Notes: generated by a model not told the origin, from the letters alone. DNA of 6,558 bases from Bacillota bacterium (GCA_021820675.1 JAKADI010000096.1:1-6558), one strand, 5' to 3'; counted from the stretch's first letter, positions 1 to 5,938 are shown. Translations and numbers: made by a program.

Positions 1-2
1 CG

Positions 3-248
3 GACGAGCGTTTTGGCGAAAAGGCGTGTGCCTATGTGGTGGTCAGAGCCGGCGAGGCATTAACCTTTCATGAATTGTCGCATCATTTGTTGCAGCAACA
101 GGTCGCGAAGTTTAAGTGTCCCGAGCGTTTGGAGGTGGTTGATGAGTTCCCCCTCAGTGCGGCGGGGAAGGTTTTAAGGCGGGATTTGCGTACGGATATT
201 GCCCGCAAATTAGCCGAAGAAAAGCATTCGGGTTCTACGTCGCCATAG
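3..248 (+). CDS. AMP-forming acyl-CoA ligase, C-terminal part (5' truncated by window)
   Basis: This is the last 81 codons of an ANL-superfamily adenylate-forming enzyme, which activates a carboxylic acid with ATP to an acyl-AMP and then usually to the acyl-CoA. The frame is open from position 3 and stops with TAG at 246-248. The visible part is the small mobile C-terminal domain: a GEKACAYVVVR strand, a short helix, then KFKCPERLEVVDEFPLSAAGKVLRRDLR. The PLSAAGK stretch is the A10 motif; its lysine (codon 168-170) is the family's adenylation lysine. Family membership is secure, but the substrate cannot be read because the binding pocket lies upstream of the window. Only 68 nt separate it from the next gene on the same strand, so the two are probably co-transcribed and work on the same CoA ester. 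The tail after the last domain helix (KHSGSTSP) is encoded by one copy of a 13-nt direct repeat. Confidence 0.88.
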   Translation, partial: DERFGEKACAYVVVRAGEALTFHELSHHLLQQQVAKFKCPERLEVVDEFPLSAAGKVLRRDLRTDIARKLAEEKHSGSTSP

Positions 249-288
249 TATTTGTTTTAGGCAGGGTATCTTGCCAAAAGCATTCGGG
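220..288. repeat. 13-nt direct repeat at the end of the ligase gene
   Basis: AAAAGCATTCGGG occurs at 220-232, inside the last codons of the ligase gene, and again at 276-288, in the intergenic gap before the flavoprotein. The copies are 56 nt apart start to start and are identical over 13 bases. The flanks diverge, with only weak resemblance downstream. A decayed tandem duplication is the simplest reading; no function is evident. Confidence 0.6.
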
Positions 289-316
289 GTGCAACCGCGA
301 AAGAGGAGAGGGTAAC

Positions 317-2290
317 GTGTCCAAGCCAGGGAGAGAAAAATTACCGTATCTATTTCAGGATGGTCATATCGGAAAATTTGTCACTACCAACCGCATTAAA
401 TATGGAGCGTGTTGCGTTTCCAATTACAACACCCGCGATGGCTTCATTACTCCGCGGGAACTGGCCCGCACGCAAATCATTGCGCAGACAGGGTGCGGAA
501 TTATTACGAACCAAGGCGCCTATCCTGACCCTAAGGGGGAGGGGAAGGCCTATTTTCGGCAAATTGCGCTATTTGACGATAAGTTCCTTCCCCAATTTGA
601 AACCATTGCTGGATATATCCACGACCAGGGTGCCGTGGCCATTCAGCAAATTCTGCATGCGGGACGATACGGCGGGATTGACCTCGGCTATTGTGTGCAA
701 CCCTCCGTGGTGCCGCAAACATTACCCCACTTTCGCCCACCGCGAGCAATCTCCAAAGCGGAGATTCGGCAGACGATTCGCGAGCACGCTGAGGCTGCGG
801 CGCGATCTCTTCGAGCCGGATTTGATGGCGTGGAGATCACGAGTTTTATGGGCTACCTACTGGCCAACTTCAATTCACCCTTCACCAATAAGCGTCATGA
901 TGAATATGGCGGAACAGTGCAAAACCGAGGACGGTTTATGCGGGAACTGATTGAGGAGATTAAGGCCGCTATCGGTGACGATCATCCTCTTGTTGTCCGT
1001 TTGAACGGGGCCGAACTGATGGATCGTTGGGGTGGCAGTTCGGAAGACGAGTGCTTTGAACTCATGCGAATGGCTGCTGAGAGCGGCGCAGATATGATTA
1101 GCGTGACCGTGGGGTGGCAAGAGGCTCCGTCATCCTCGATTGGCCGAGACGTTCCCCCAGGGCATTGGAATTACCTGGCGGCTCGGGCTAAACAGTTGCT
1201 GCCCGATGTACCGATAGCCTTTGGAGTGCGATTGCCGGACCCGGTCATGGCTAATGCCTGTATCCAACACGAGGAGTTTGACTTTTGGGAAGTCTGCCGT
1301 CCGTTGTTGGCGGATCCGGAATTGGTTAATAAAACGACCGAGAATCGGTTGGACGAAATCCGCCCCTGTATTGGCGCTCTTTTGTGTCTTTCTCGGCTCT
1401 TCCGTGATCAGCCCTATCAATGCGCGGTCAATCCGGTCCTAGGTCACGAAGGGGAGCCCTCCCACACCTTGTTACCCGCTCCGCTAAAAAAGAACATCAT
1501 GGTGATTGGAGCCGGTCCGGCCGGGTTAGAGTGTGCGATTGCCGCGTCCCGGCGCGGCCACAGGGTCGCGATTTACGAGAAAGGTTCTGACTTGGGCGGC
1601 CATTTGGCCGTATGGGCCACCTATGACAAGGCGCATCCTGAAGATCTCGAGAAATTGATCGCGTATTATCGCCGCATGGTCGATAAATTTGGTATCACCA
1701 TACACTATCAAACGGCAGTCAATCCCCCACTCATGCGTACGGTACTCCATCAGTATGACGTGGCAGTGGTGGCGACCGGCGCCACGGTGGATCCCGCGGT
1801 GATGGCGATTTTAGAGGGAGGTGCAGATCAGGGTCCTGCTGTCTACGGCCCAGCAGATACGATTGTGTCCGTGCCACGGGTCGTAGTGTTGGGTGGGGGC
1901 AAGGTCGGTTTGACAGTGGCGGAGCATTTGGCGATGGCGGGCACGGCGGTGACGGTGGTGGAAGAAGCGCCGCGAATCGCACACGATGTGGTGCCATCGT
2001 GGAAATGGCGCCACAGTGCCTGGGTACAGGAACTCCACATCACCACACTGACGAAATCCCGGATCACAGGTGTGACCAATGGCGGAGTGGAAATCGTGGA
2101 TGGTCAAGGCGAGAGACAGGTGATAGCAGCGGATGCCGTTGTGGCAACGGGCCCGAGACTACCGGAGCAACAACTGCTTCATGACCTCGAATTTTTGGTC
2201 GATGAACTGTACGTGGTTGGGGATGCCATGGCCGCCCGTAGTTTACATCAGGCCGTTCATGAAGGATACCGGCTGGGAGCGCGCATTTGA
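317..2290 (+). CDS. 2,4-dienoyl-CoA reductase-like NADH:flavin oxidoreductase (FMN/FAD, degenerate Fe-S site)
   Basis: The 657-residue protein has the architecture of bacterial 2,4-dienoyl-CoA reductase (FadH), trimethylamine dehydrogenase and BaiCD/BaiH. An Old Yellow Enzyme TIM barrel for FMN fills about residues 10-345. A cysteine segment follows (351-369), then a two-dinucleotide-fold domain with GAGPAG at 398-403, GGGKVG at 526-531 and a closing GDA near the C-terminus. Barrel motifs seen are QQILHAGR (110-117), GFDGVEI, Y180 in GYLLANF and SPFTNKRHDEYGG. Y180 matches the FadH proton-donor tyrosine. The FadH histidine in GWHEA is Q268 here. The usual C-x2-C-x3-C-x11-C cluster motif is reduced to C351-x5-C357-x11-C369. 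The likely role is NAD(P)H-dependent reduction of an enoyl- or dienoyl-CoA; the substrate is unknown. The GTG start at 317 is chosen for the purine-rich site AGAGGAGAG just upstream. It sits 68 nt after the acyl-CoA ligase, probably in one operon. Confidence 0.85.
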   Translation: MSKPGREKLPYLFQDGHIGKFVTTNRIKYGACCVSNYNTRDGFITPRELARTQIIAQTGCGIITNQGAYPDPKGEGKAYFRQIALFDDKFLPQFETIAGYIHDQGAVAIQQILHAGRYGGIDLGYCVQPSVVPQTLPHFRPPRAISKAEIRQTIREHAEAAARSLRAGFDGVEITSFMGYLLANFNSPFTNKRHDEYGGTVQNRGRFMRELIEEIKAAIGDDHPLVVRLNGAELMDRWGGSSEDECFELMRMAAESGADMISVTVGWQEAPSSSIGRDVPPGHWNYLAARAKQLLPDVPIAFGVRLPDPVMANACIQHEEFDFWEVCRPLLADPELVNKTTENRLDEIRPCIGALLCLSRLFRDQPYQCAVNPVLGHEGEPSHTLLPAPLKKNIMVIGAGPAGLECAIAASRRGHRVAIYEKGSDLGGHLAVWATYDKAHPEDLEKLIAYYRRMVDKFGITIHYQTAVNPPLMRTVLHQYDVAVVATGATVDPAVMAILEGGADQGPAVYGPADTIVSVPRVVVLGGGKVGLTVAEHLAMAGTAVTVVEEAPRIAHDVVPSWKWRHSAWVQELHITTLTKSRITGVTNGGVEIVDGQGERQVIAADAVVATGPRLPEQQLLHDLEFLVDELYVVGDAMAARSLHQAVHEGYRLGARI

Positions 2291-2344
2291 GATCACATTT
2301 CTTAAATATGTTAGGATGTGGACAATCGCTTTTCACGACCGCCG

Positions 2345-2587
2345 TCAACTGATTGCCCAAGCGCCTCGCATATTGGCTAAGTCGTCGTCAATCCGGGTCA
2401 ACGGCGACAATTCCACCCAGTCTGCGGGCCACAACGGATCGTGCGCTTGCCAGCCCAACCCAGTTTGCGGGTAGACTAAGAGCCTGTGGTACTCGGCCAA
2501 TTGACGATCACGTACTCGGATGTTTCGATGAAGACCTGCACATCCCCCGAACGTGCTGGCCTAGCCCCAATCGATAACGATTTCCAT
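2345..2587 (-). pseudogene. Small minus-strand gene, apparently broken (unknown product)
   Basis: Reading the minus strand from ATG at 2587-2585, the frame gives MEIVIDWG, then TAG at codon 9, then runs open to TGA at 2347-2345 (80 codons). The later part reads like natural protein: EYHRLLVYPQTGLGWQAHDP, then a Trp- and Asp-rich tail ending DDDLANMRGAWAIS. Between codons 10 and about 31 the +1 frame looks more protein-like (DVQVFIETSEYVIVNWP). Two compensating indels, one near the GGGG run at codons 7-8 and one near codon 31, would restore a single product of about 80 residues. The ribosome site is perfect (TAAGGAGG, 8-nt spacer). I do not recognise the family. It converges on the flavoprotein gene, 54 nt away. 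A decayed gene is my preferred reading; sequencing indels or a chance pattern are alternatives. Confidence 0.4.
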
Positions 2588-2942
2588 GGAGACAACCTCC
2601 TTAGTAGACCCTCTCAAGGGCGCACGAGCCCCTATTCCCCATACGGACTCGGGACCGAAAATGGACCGGTATCTGAGGGATTCTCTGGGGTTACAGATTC
2701 CCCGAAAGGCCAATCTTTACGGGCGGTCGATTCGCGAGGATCAGAAGCCTTTCCCAGGAATGGGTACATCCATCGACTTCATGATGGACAAAGGATTGAA
2801 CGAAGTCCAGTGGCTCGTTGCAATCTTTGACAAAGTTATTTGCCAGTTATCTACCACTGAGACTAACAAAGGAGGAGCAGATCATGGAAGCAGCGGAAGG
2901 ATTAAGGGATCTGCAAAAATGGTTACACAGCCTAGGCCATGA
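2586..2942 (+). CDS. Possible hypothetical protein upstream of the 140-residue gene
   Basis: A 118-codon frame opens at ATG 2586 and ends at 2942, overlapping the start of the following gene by 59 nt in another frame. Its middle part has balanced, natural-looking composition (KMDRYLRDSLGLQIPRKANL, then GMGTSIDFMMDKGLNEVQWL). No motif or family is recognised, and no membrane segment or signal peptide is visible. Against it: no ribosome site precedes ATG 2586 or the internal ATG at 2661. Its first codons overlap the consensus minus-strand ribosome site, and its last 20 codons run inside a well-supported gene. It may be a genuine small protein translationally coupled to the 2884 gene, a fragment of a decayed gene, or a chance frame. 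Confidence 0.28.
   Translation: METTSLVDPLKGARAPIPHTDSGPKMDRYLRDSLGLQIPRKANLYGRSIREDQKPFPGMGTSIDFMMDKGLNEVQWLVAIFDKVICQLSTTETNKGGADHGSSGRIKGSAKMVTQPRP
2596..2603 (-). promoter_or_regulatory. Consensus Shine-Dalgarno site on the minus strand
   Basis: The plus-strand CCTCCTTA is TAAGGAGG on the minus strand, a full match to the anti-Shine-Dalgarno sequence. It lies 8 nt before the minus-strand ATG at 2587. It is the main reason for believing a gene once started there, since the frame it feeds is interrupted after eight codons. Confidence 0.5.
2825..2835. promoter_or_regulatory. TTTGACAAA palindrome, copy 1 (possible -35 or operator)
   Basis: CTTTGACAAAG is a perfect inverted repeat around the central A at 2830, which lies 54 nt before ATG 2884. 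It contains a consensus TTGACA hexamer (2827-2832). The best -10 candidate, TATCTA at 2848-2853, is poor and the 15-nt spacing short, so either a -35 box or a repressor/activator site is possible. A second copy stands at the same distance before the 3664 gene. Confidence 0.35.
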
Positions 2943-3306
2943 GATTTCATCCAAAAGTCCGGTCGAGGCCCGTGCCACAATTGGCGTGGTAATGGAGGGG
3001 GTTGTCGAGGCAGAGCAGGGGACAGTGTTGATATGGGAGGCTGGTGCGGGAGAGGATGCCTTGTACTACCGCCAATTTACTGGCTGGGCATCGGTGCGCA
3101 CGGATCTGTTCTTTGTGGTTGATGACACGGCCCGAATGGTATTAGTCGATACACGTGACGGTACAGCGTCTATGCATTTGAAAGAGATGCTCCGACATGG
3201 ACACGTATTGTTTTATAGTTTGACCGCTGAACCTTTGCTTCAAGATAAGGGGTTCGGGGACTTTCTTGAGGATTGTGGCGTAGGATTTCTGGGAGCCTGT
3301 CGTTAG
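2884..3306 (+). CDS. Hypothetical protein, 140 residues
   Basis: I do not recognise this protein. The start at ATG 2884 is chosen over an in-frame ATG at 2818 because AAAGGAGGA lies just upstream of 2884 and nothing comparable precedes 2818. The sequence suggests an N-terminal helix (about 1-24, starting MEAAEGLRDLQKWLHSLG). A mostly beta-strand middle follows, with GTVLIWEAG, LYYRQFTGW, LFFVVDD and MVLVDTR. A helix around HLKEMLRHGHV and an acidic C-terminal segment finish it, with its only two cysteines at 131 and 139. No signal peptide or transmembrane segment is seen, so it is probably cytosolic. The zinc-ribbon gene starts 11 nt after its stop, which points to one transcript and a shared role. 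Possible upstream signals are the TTTGACAAA palindrome and the overlapping 2586 frame. Confidence 0.8.
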   Translation: MEAAEGLRDLQKWLHSLGHEISSKSPVEARATIGVVMEGVVEAEQGTVLIWEAGAGEDALYYRQFTGWASVRTDLFFVVDDTARMVLVDTRDGTASMHLKEMLRHGHVLFYSLTAEPLLQDKGFGDFLEDCGVGFLGACR

Positions 3307-3317
3307 GGGGATGCCAT

Positions 3318-3506
3318 ATGATATTCTTCAATCCCGGCGGTGGCCCCGAACTGGCTTGCAATGTGTGTGGATGTCGGTGGTTTGACCGCGTTATGAATAC
3401 TTGTTACGAATGTGGAACTTCGGTGCCTGACGAGGAGGTCGTGGCGTTTGAACGGGTCTTGGCGGCACATGCCAACGATACAACGCGGGGAAAGTTCCGC
3501 GATTAA
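3318..3506 (+). CDS. Small zinc-ribbon protein, 62 residues
   Basis: The product carries two CxxC knuckles, C14-N-V-C17 and C29-Y-E-C32, 11 residues apart, with an extra C19. This is a typical rubredoxin/zinc-ribbon layout expected to bind one Zn2+ with four cysteines. The N-terminus MIFFNPGGGPELA is short and glycine-rich. After the ribbon comes an acidic helix (about 38-52) and a basic tail ending RGKFRD. ATG 3318 is preceded by TAGGGGG with a 7-nt spacer. The out-of-frame ATG at 3311 leads to no sustained frame. It follows the 140-residue gene by 11 nt and so is almost certainly co-transcribed with it. Such small ribbons often mediate protein-protein or nucleic-acid contacts. Which one applies here cannot be told; a partner of the 140-residue protein is an inference from adjacency. 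Confidence 0.8.
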   Translation: MIFFNPGGGPELACNVCGCRWFDRVMNTCYECGTSVPDEEVVAFERVLAAHANDTTRGKFRD

Positions 3507-3576
3507 GGGCCCGAGGAGACGACGAGGAAGGATTGTGATCCCATGCAGAGGGGCCACAGGGTACATGATTCAGTTA

Positions 3577-3604
3577 TTGAGGTGCGAGACGGTGGCGGTA
3601 GAAT
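3577..3604 (+). promoter_or_regulatory. Candidate promoter for the adenine-deaminase-like gene
   Basis: TTGAGG (3577-3582) and TAGAAT (3599-3604) are separated by 16 nt and resemble sigma-70-type -35 and -10 boxes. Transcription would begin about 50 nt before ATG 3664, right in or after the TTTGACAAA palindrome. The 157-nt gap after the zinc-ribbon gene leaves room for an independent promoter. Based on hexamer match only. Confidence 0.3.
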
Positions 3605-3615
3605 TTTGACAAAAT
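3603..3615. promoter_or_regulatory. TTTGACAAA palindrome, copy 2 (possible operator)
   Basis: ATTTTGACAAAAT is a perfect 13-nt inverted repeat around A3609, which is 55 nt before ATG 3664. It shares the TTTGACAAA core, and nearly the same distance to the start codon, with the copy at 2825-2835. No good -10 box follows at 16-18 nt. Its position just after the candidate TAGAAT box would suit an operator overlapping the transcription start. Confidence 0.35.
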
Positions 3616-3663
3616 AGATAATACCCAAAGGTTCACCAGGGTTATGAAAGGAGACACAGAAAA

Positions 3664-5391
3664 ATGCTCCCCCCTTTTGGACACTTGGAATCTGAAGAAC
3701 GCCTTAAGATTCAGGCGGTTACCTTGGGCCAGGCACCGGCAGAAGGTGCGGTGATGAATGCGAAGATCATGCTGGTACAAAGCGGTGAAATTTTCTCGGG
3801 TCATATTGCCTGGGTTTCCGGGCGCATCGCTTACGTGGGCCAAGACACGTTTTGGTTGGGCGATCAGACAAAGGTTGTCGATGCGCAAGGGTTGTACGCC
3901 TTGCCCCTGTTCATGGAATCCCACTCGCATCCGTGGGTTGGCTATAATCCGGATACCTTAGCCCGAGCCTGGTTAGCCCGAGGAATTGGATCCGCCGTAG
4001 CGGACACCTTGGACCTTCAGCTTCGCTTGCCTGCAACTCAACTGTTGTCCTTGCTTCAGGCTTTGGAACGCAGTCCGTTTACCTGGTTATGGTCGGCTCG
4101 GCCCTTTGGGCAAGGAGGCCAACGCGGAGAAGCCGGATTTGTCGGTGACATCTTTGAAGCGTTAATGGACTACCCCCGTACTGTGCAGGTAGGAGAGTGG
4201 ACGGACTGGCCTCTGTTATTAGGCGATCAAGCCGTGGCTAGGCGCGTAGACGGAATGTTGCGACGGGGACTCAGGCTCGATGGCCATGCTCCGGGGGCCA
4301 GCGCTCAAAAAATCTCGGCTCTAGCCGTTTCCGGGATTAGCGCGTGTCATGAGGCCATCACGGCCGATGAGGCTCTTATTCGCTTGCGGGCGGGCCTCTG
4401 GGTCATCTTGCGCCATAGTTCACTGCGTCAAGACTTGGGGGAGTGGTTGCAGTTGGCGGCGACTCACCCGAACCTGAATTGGTCGCGATGTCTTTTGACC
4501 CATGACGGAGCCAATCCGAGTTGGGTTGAACGGGAAGGGGGGGTCGATGGTATCGTGGCTCAGCTCATTGACGGCGGTATACCGGAAATGACGGCCGTTC
4601 AGATGGCGACAATCAACCCGGCGACTTATTGGGGCATCGACCACGCGCAAGGCATGATTGCCCCTGGCCGATTGGCGGATGTTCAACTCCGAACTGATTT
4701 TTCTGCGATACCTGATGTCGTCATCAAACAGGGTACTGTGGTGGCGCAATGGGGAGAATTAATCTGGGACTGGTCGGCACCGCCCTGGGAAACATTTTCG
4801 TTCCGGGTTCTGCCAGCATTCCATAGTTCACGGATAACCGATCCCGGTTGGTACCGAACAGTGCCCGATCATTCTCTTACCGGCCAGTTTGTGAGTACGG
4901 CCATTGTTCGCCGGTCTAGGTCCGACCACCCGCAACCGGACGCCCTTCGTGCGGTGCTCATTTCTCGGGATGGTCGACATTACGCCGCCATGTGGCTCGA
5001 AAATTTTGCACCACGGCTGGACGGTTTAGCTACGACGTTTGTGGATAGTGGCGCGGTATTGGTGATAGGTCGAAGTCCAGAATCGATGGCATTGGCAGTG
5101 TTTACTCTGCTCTCACGAGGGGGAGGGTTGGCCGTGGCAAGCGGTACGCGGCTGGAAGCGTGGATGGAACTGCCTTTAGGGCGGATGTCTCCGCTACCGT
5201 TGGCCCAGGTGGCGCAGCAATATGAGGAGGCTTATGCGGCGGTGCAGCGAGCCGGCTATGCATTCGACGACTTATTATATAGCCTCGATTTTCTCACCGG
5301 GGATTTTTTACCCGATCTGCGTCTTTTGGAGCAGGGAGTATACGATGTCAAAAATCGTCGGATTGTGGCCGCTGCCCAACTTCTAAACTAA
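3664..5391 (+). CDS. Adenine deaminase-like metal-dependent amidohydrolase (divergent)
   Basis: The 575-residue product matches adenine deaminase (Ade, COG1001 type) over its whole length; canonical Ade hydrolyses adenine to hypoxanthine and ammonia in the cytosol. The N-terminal beta sandwich is followed by the barrel: H87-S-H89 metal pair, E178 in VGEW, H208 in DGHAPG, H229 in CHEAITADEA, D281 in LTHD, then MATINPATYWG and the closing GMIAPGRLADV. The Ade C-terminal domain is recognisable from about residue 450: VIGRSPESMALAV, a GGG turn, LPLGRMS (503-509) and SLDFLTGDFLPDLRLLEQGV. Several conserved Ade motifs differ: DPHEI is DTLDL (114-118), TDD is THD (279-281), and HDSHN in the C-terminal domain is VDSGA (460-464). 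A changed substrate is plausible. ATG 3664 follows AAAGGAG (3647-3653) with a 10-nt spacer. It lies 157 nt after the zinc-ribbon gene. Confidence 0.85.
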   Translation: MLPPFGHLESEERLKIQAVTLGQAPAEGAVMNAKIMLVQSGEIFSGHIAWVSGRIAYVGQDTFWLGDQTKVVDAQGLYALPLFMESHSHPWVGYNPDTLARAWLARGIGSAVADTLDLQLRLPATQLLSLLQALERSPFTWLWSARPFGQGGQRGEAGFVGDIFEALMDYPRTVQVGEWTDWPLLLGDQAVARRVDGMLRRGLRLDGHAPGASAQKISALAVSGISACHEAITADEALIRLRAGLWVILRHSSLRQDLGEWLQLAATHPNLNWSRCLLTHDGANPSWVEREGGVDGIVAQLIDGGIPEMTAVQMATINPATYWGIDHAQGMIAPGRLADVQLRTDFSAIPDVVIKQGTVVAQWGELIWDWSAPPWETFSFRVLPAFHSSRITDPGWYRTVPDHSLTGQFVSTAIVRRSRSDHPQPDALRAVLISRDGRHYAAMWLENFAPRLDGLATTFVDSGAVLVIGRSPESMALAVFTLLSRGGGLAVASGTRLEAWMELPLGRMSPLPLAQVAQQYEEAYAAVQRAGYAFDDLLYSLDFLTGDFLPDLRLLEQGVYDVKNRRIVAAAQLLN

Positions 5392-5490
5392 CACCCAAGA
5401 AACTTGGCATCAAGTAAGAAGGACTAACACCCACGGTTGATTTCCGCGGTGGTCTGCGGACTCGGATCAATTTGGCCAGCCAAAGGATGG

Positions 5491-5518
5491 GCCATCGCCA
5501 TCTGGAGATGGCGATGGC
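5491..5518 (+). terminator. 13-bp hairpin downstream of the amidohydrolase gene (intron target)
   Basis: GCCATCGCCATCT (5491-5503) pairs perfectly with AGATGGCGATGGC (5506-5518), leaving a 2-nt apex (in practice a 12-bp stem with a TGGA loop). It lies 100 nt after the amidohydrolase stop. No T-run follows directly because the group II intron begins six bases later. If the intron is removed, the hairpin is followed by TACGTGGATTTTATT, a moderately T-rich tail. A rho-independent terminator invaded by the intron is the best reading. Confidence 0.5.
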
Positions 5519-5901
5519 TACGTGGTGCGCCCGGCATGAGCGCGTGCTTTAAGGTGAAAGTCCTGAACGGAGGATGACCATTCCAACCGTTAAGCCAAGG
5601 GCAAGGGTGTCCATGGTGATTTTGGGGCTTAGGAGTTCGCCACACAGAACGAAGCCCAATACGGTCAAGCGCGCGTCTCGTAAATACCGGGAAGATCTCT
5701 TGCGGTACCGCGGAGCGGGAAGGCGCATCGCTCTTAAGCCCCGAAATGAGCCTGGACAGATATACGAAAGTCCTTGTCACGCAAAGGCCGTGGCGCATGT
5801 CCGCGGGACCTCTAAACCGCGTGCTAACGGTGGCGTACTGGGATGCCAAGGCTTGAAACGCCTGCTGAGTTTGTTCGAAACAGCGCGTCTACGCTGGCAA
5901 T

Positions 5902-5936
5902 GAACCGCCGTATACCGAACGGTACGTACGGTGGTG
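5902..5936 (+). ncRNA. Group II intron domain V (catalytic core), apparently intact
   Basis: The lower stem ACCGCCGTA (5904-5912) pairs with TACGGTGGT (5927-5935), with one G-T wobble at 5907/5932. A two-base bulge, CG at 5925-5926, follows. The upper stem TACC (5913-5916) pairs with GGTA (5921-5924) and is capped by GAAC. The triad C5906-G5907-C5908 is the CGC form known for group IIC, with its G in the wobble pair as expected. All features of a working domain V are present. Confidence 0.85.
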
Positions 5937-5938
5937 TG

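Noticed and set aside
360..950. 196-codon plus-strand frame
   Set aside because: It is a shifted-frame shadow of the flavoprotein gene, with no family signal and no ribosome site.
2291..2344. Terminator after the flavoprotein gene
   Set aside because: No stable hairpin with a T-run is seen in this short convergent gap.
1731..2360. Several overlapping minus-strand frames of 78-98 codons
   Set aside because: They are antisense to the FAD/NAD domain of the flavoprotein, low in complexity (Pro, His, Arg) and without ribosome sites.
3535..3609. 24-codon frame starting at GTG 3535 after AGGAAGG
   Set aside because: The spacer is only 3 nt, the frame has no recognisable feature, and its end overlaps the candidate promoter and palindrome of the next gene. 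It is too short to support by itself.
5437..5475. Imperfect hairpin TTGAT...ATCAA with inner CCGC/GCGG as a terminator of the amidohydrolase gene
   Set aside because: The pairing is interrupted and there is no T-run; the hairpin at 5491-5518 is far better.
5424..5849. 141-codon minus-strand frame across the hairpin and intron
   Set aside because: It runs antisense to conserved group II intron RNA, lacks a ribosome site and is rich in Pro, Arg and His typical of a shadow frame.
5574..5903. 109-codon plus-strand frame inside the intron
   Set aside because: It overlaps conserved intron structure and shows no reverse-transcriptase or maturase motif. At most its last 20 codons, ending at the TGA before domain V, could be a relic of a lost intron protein.
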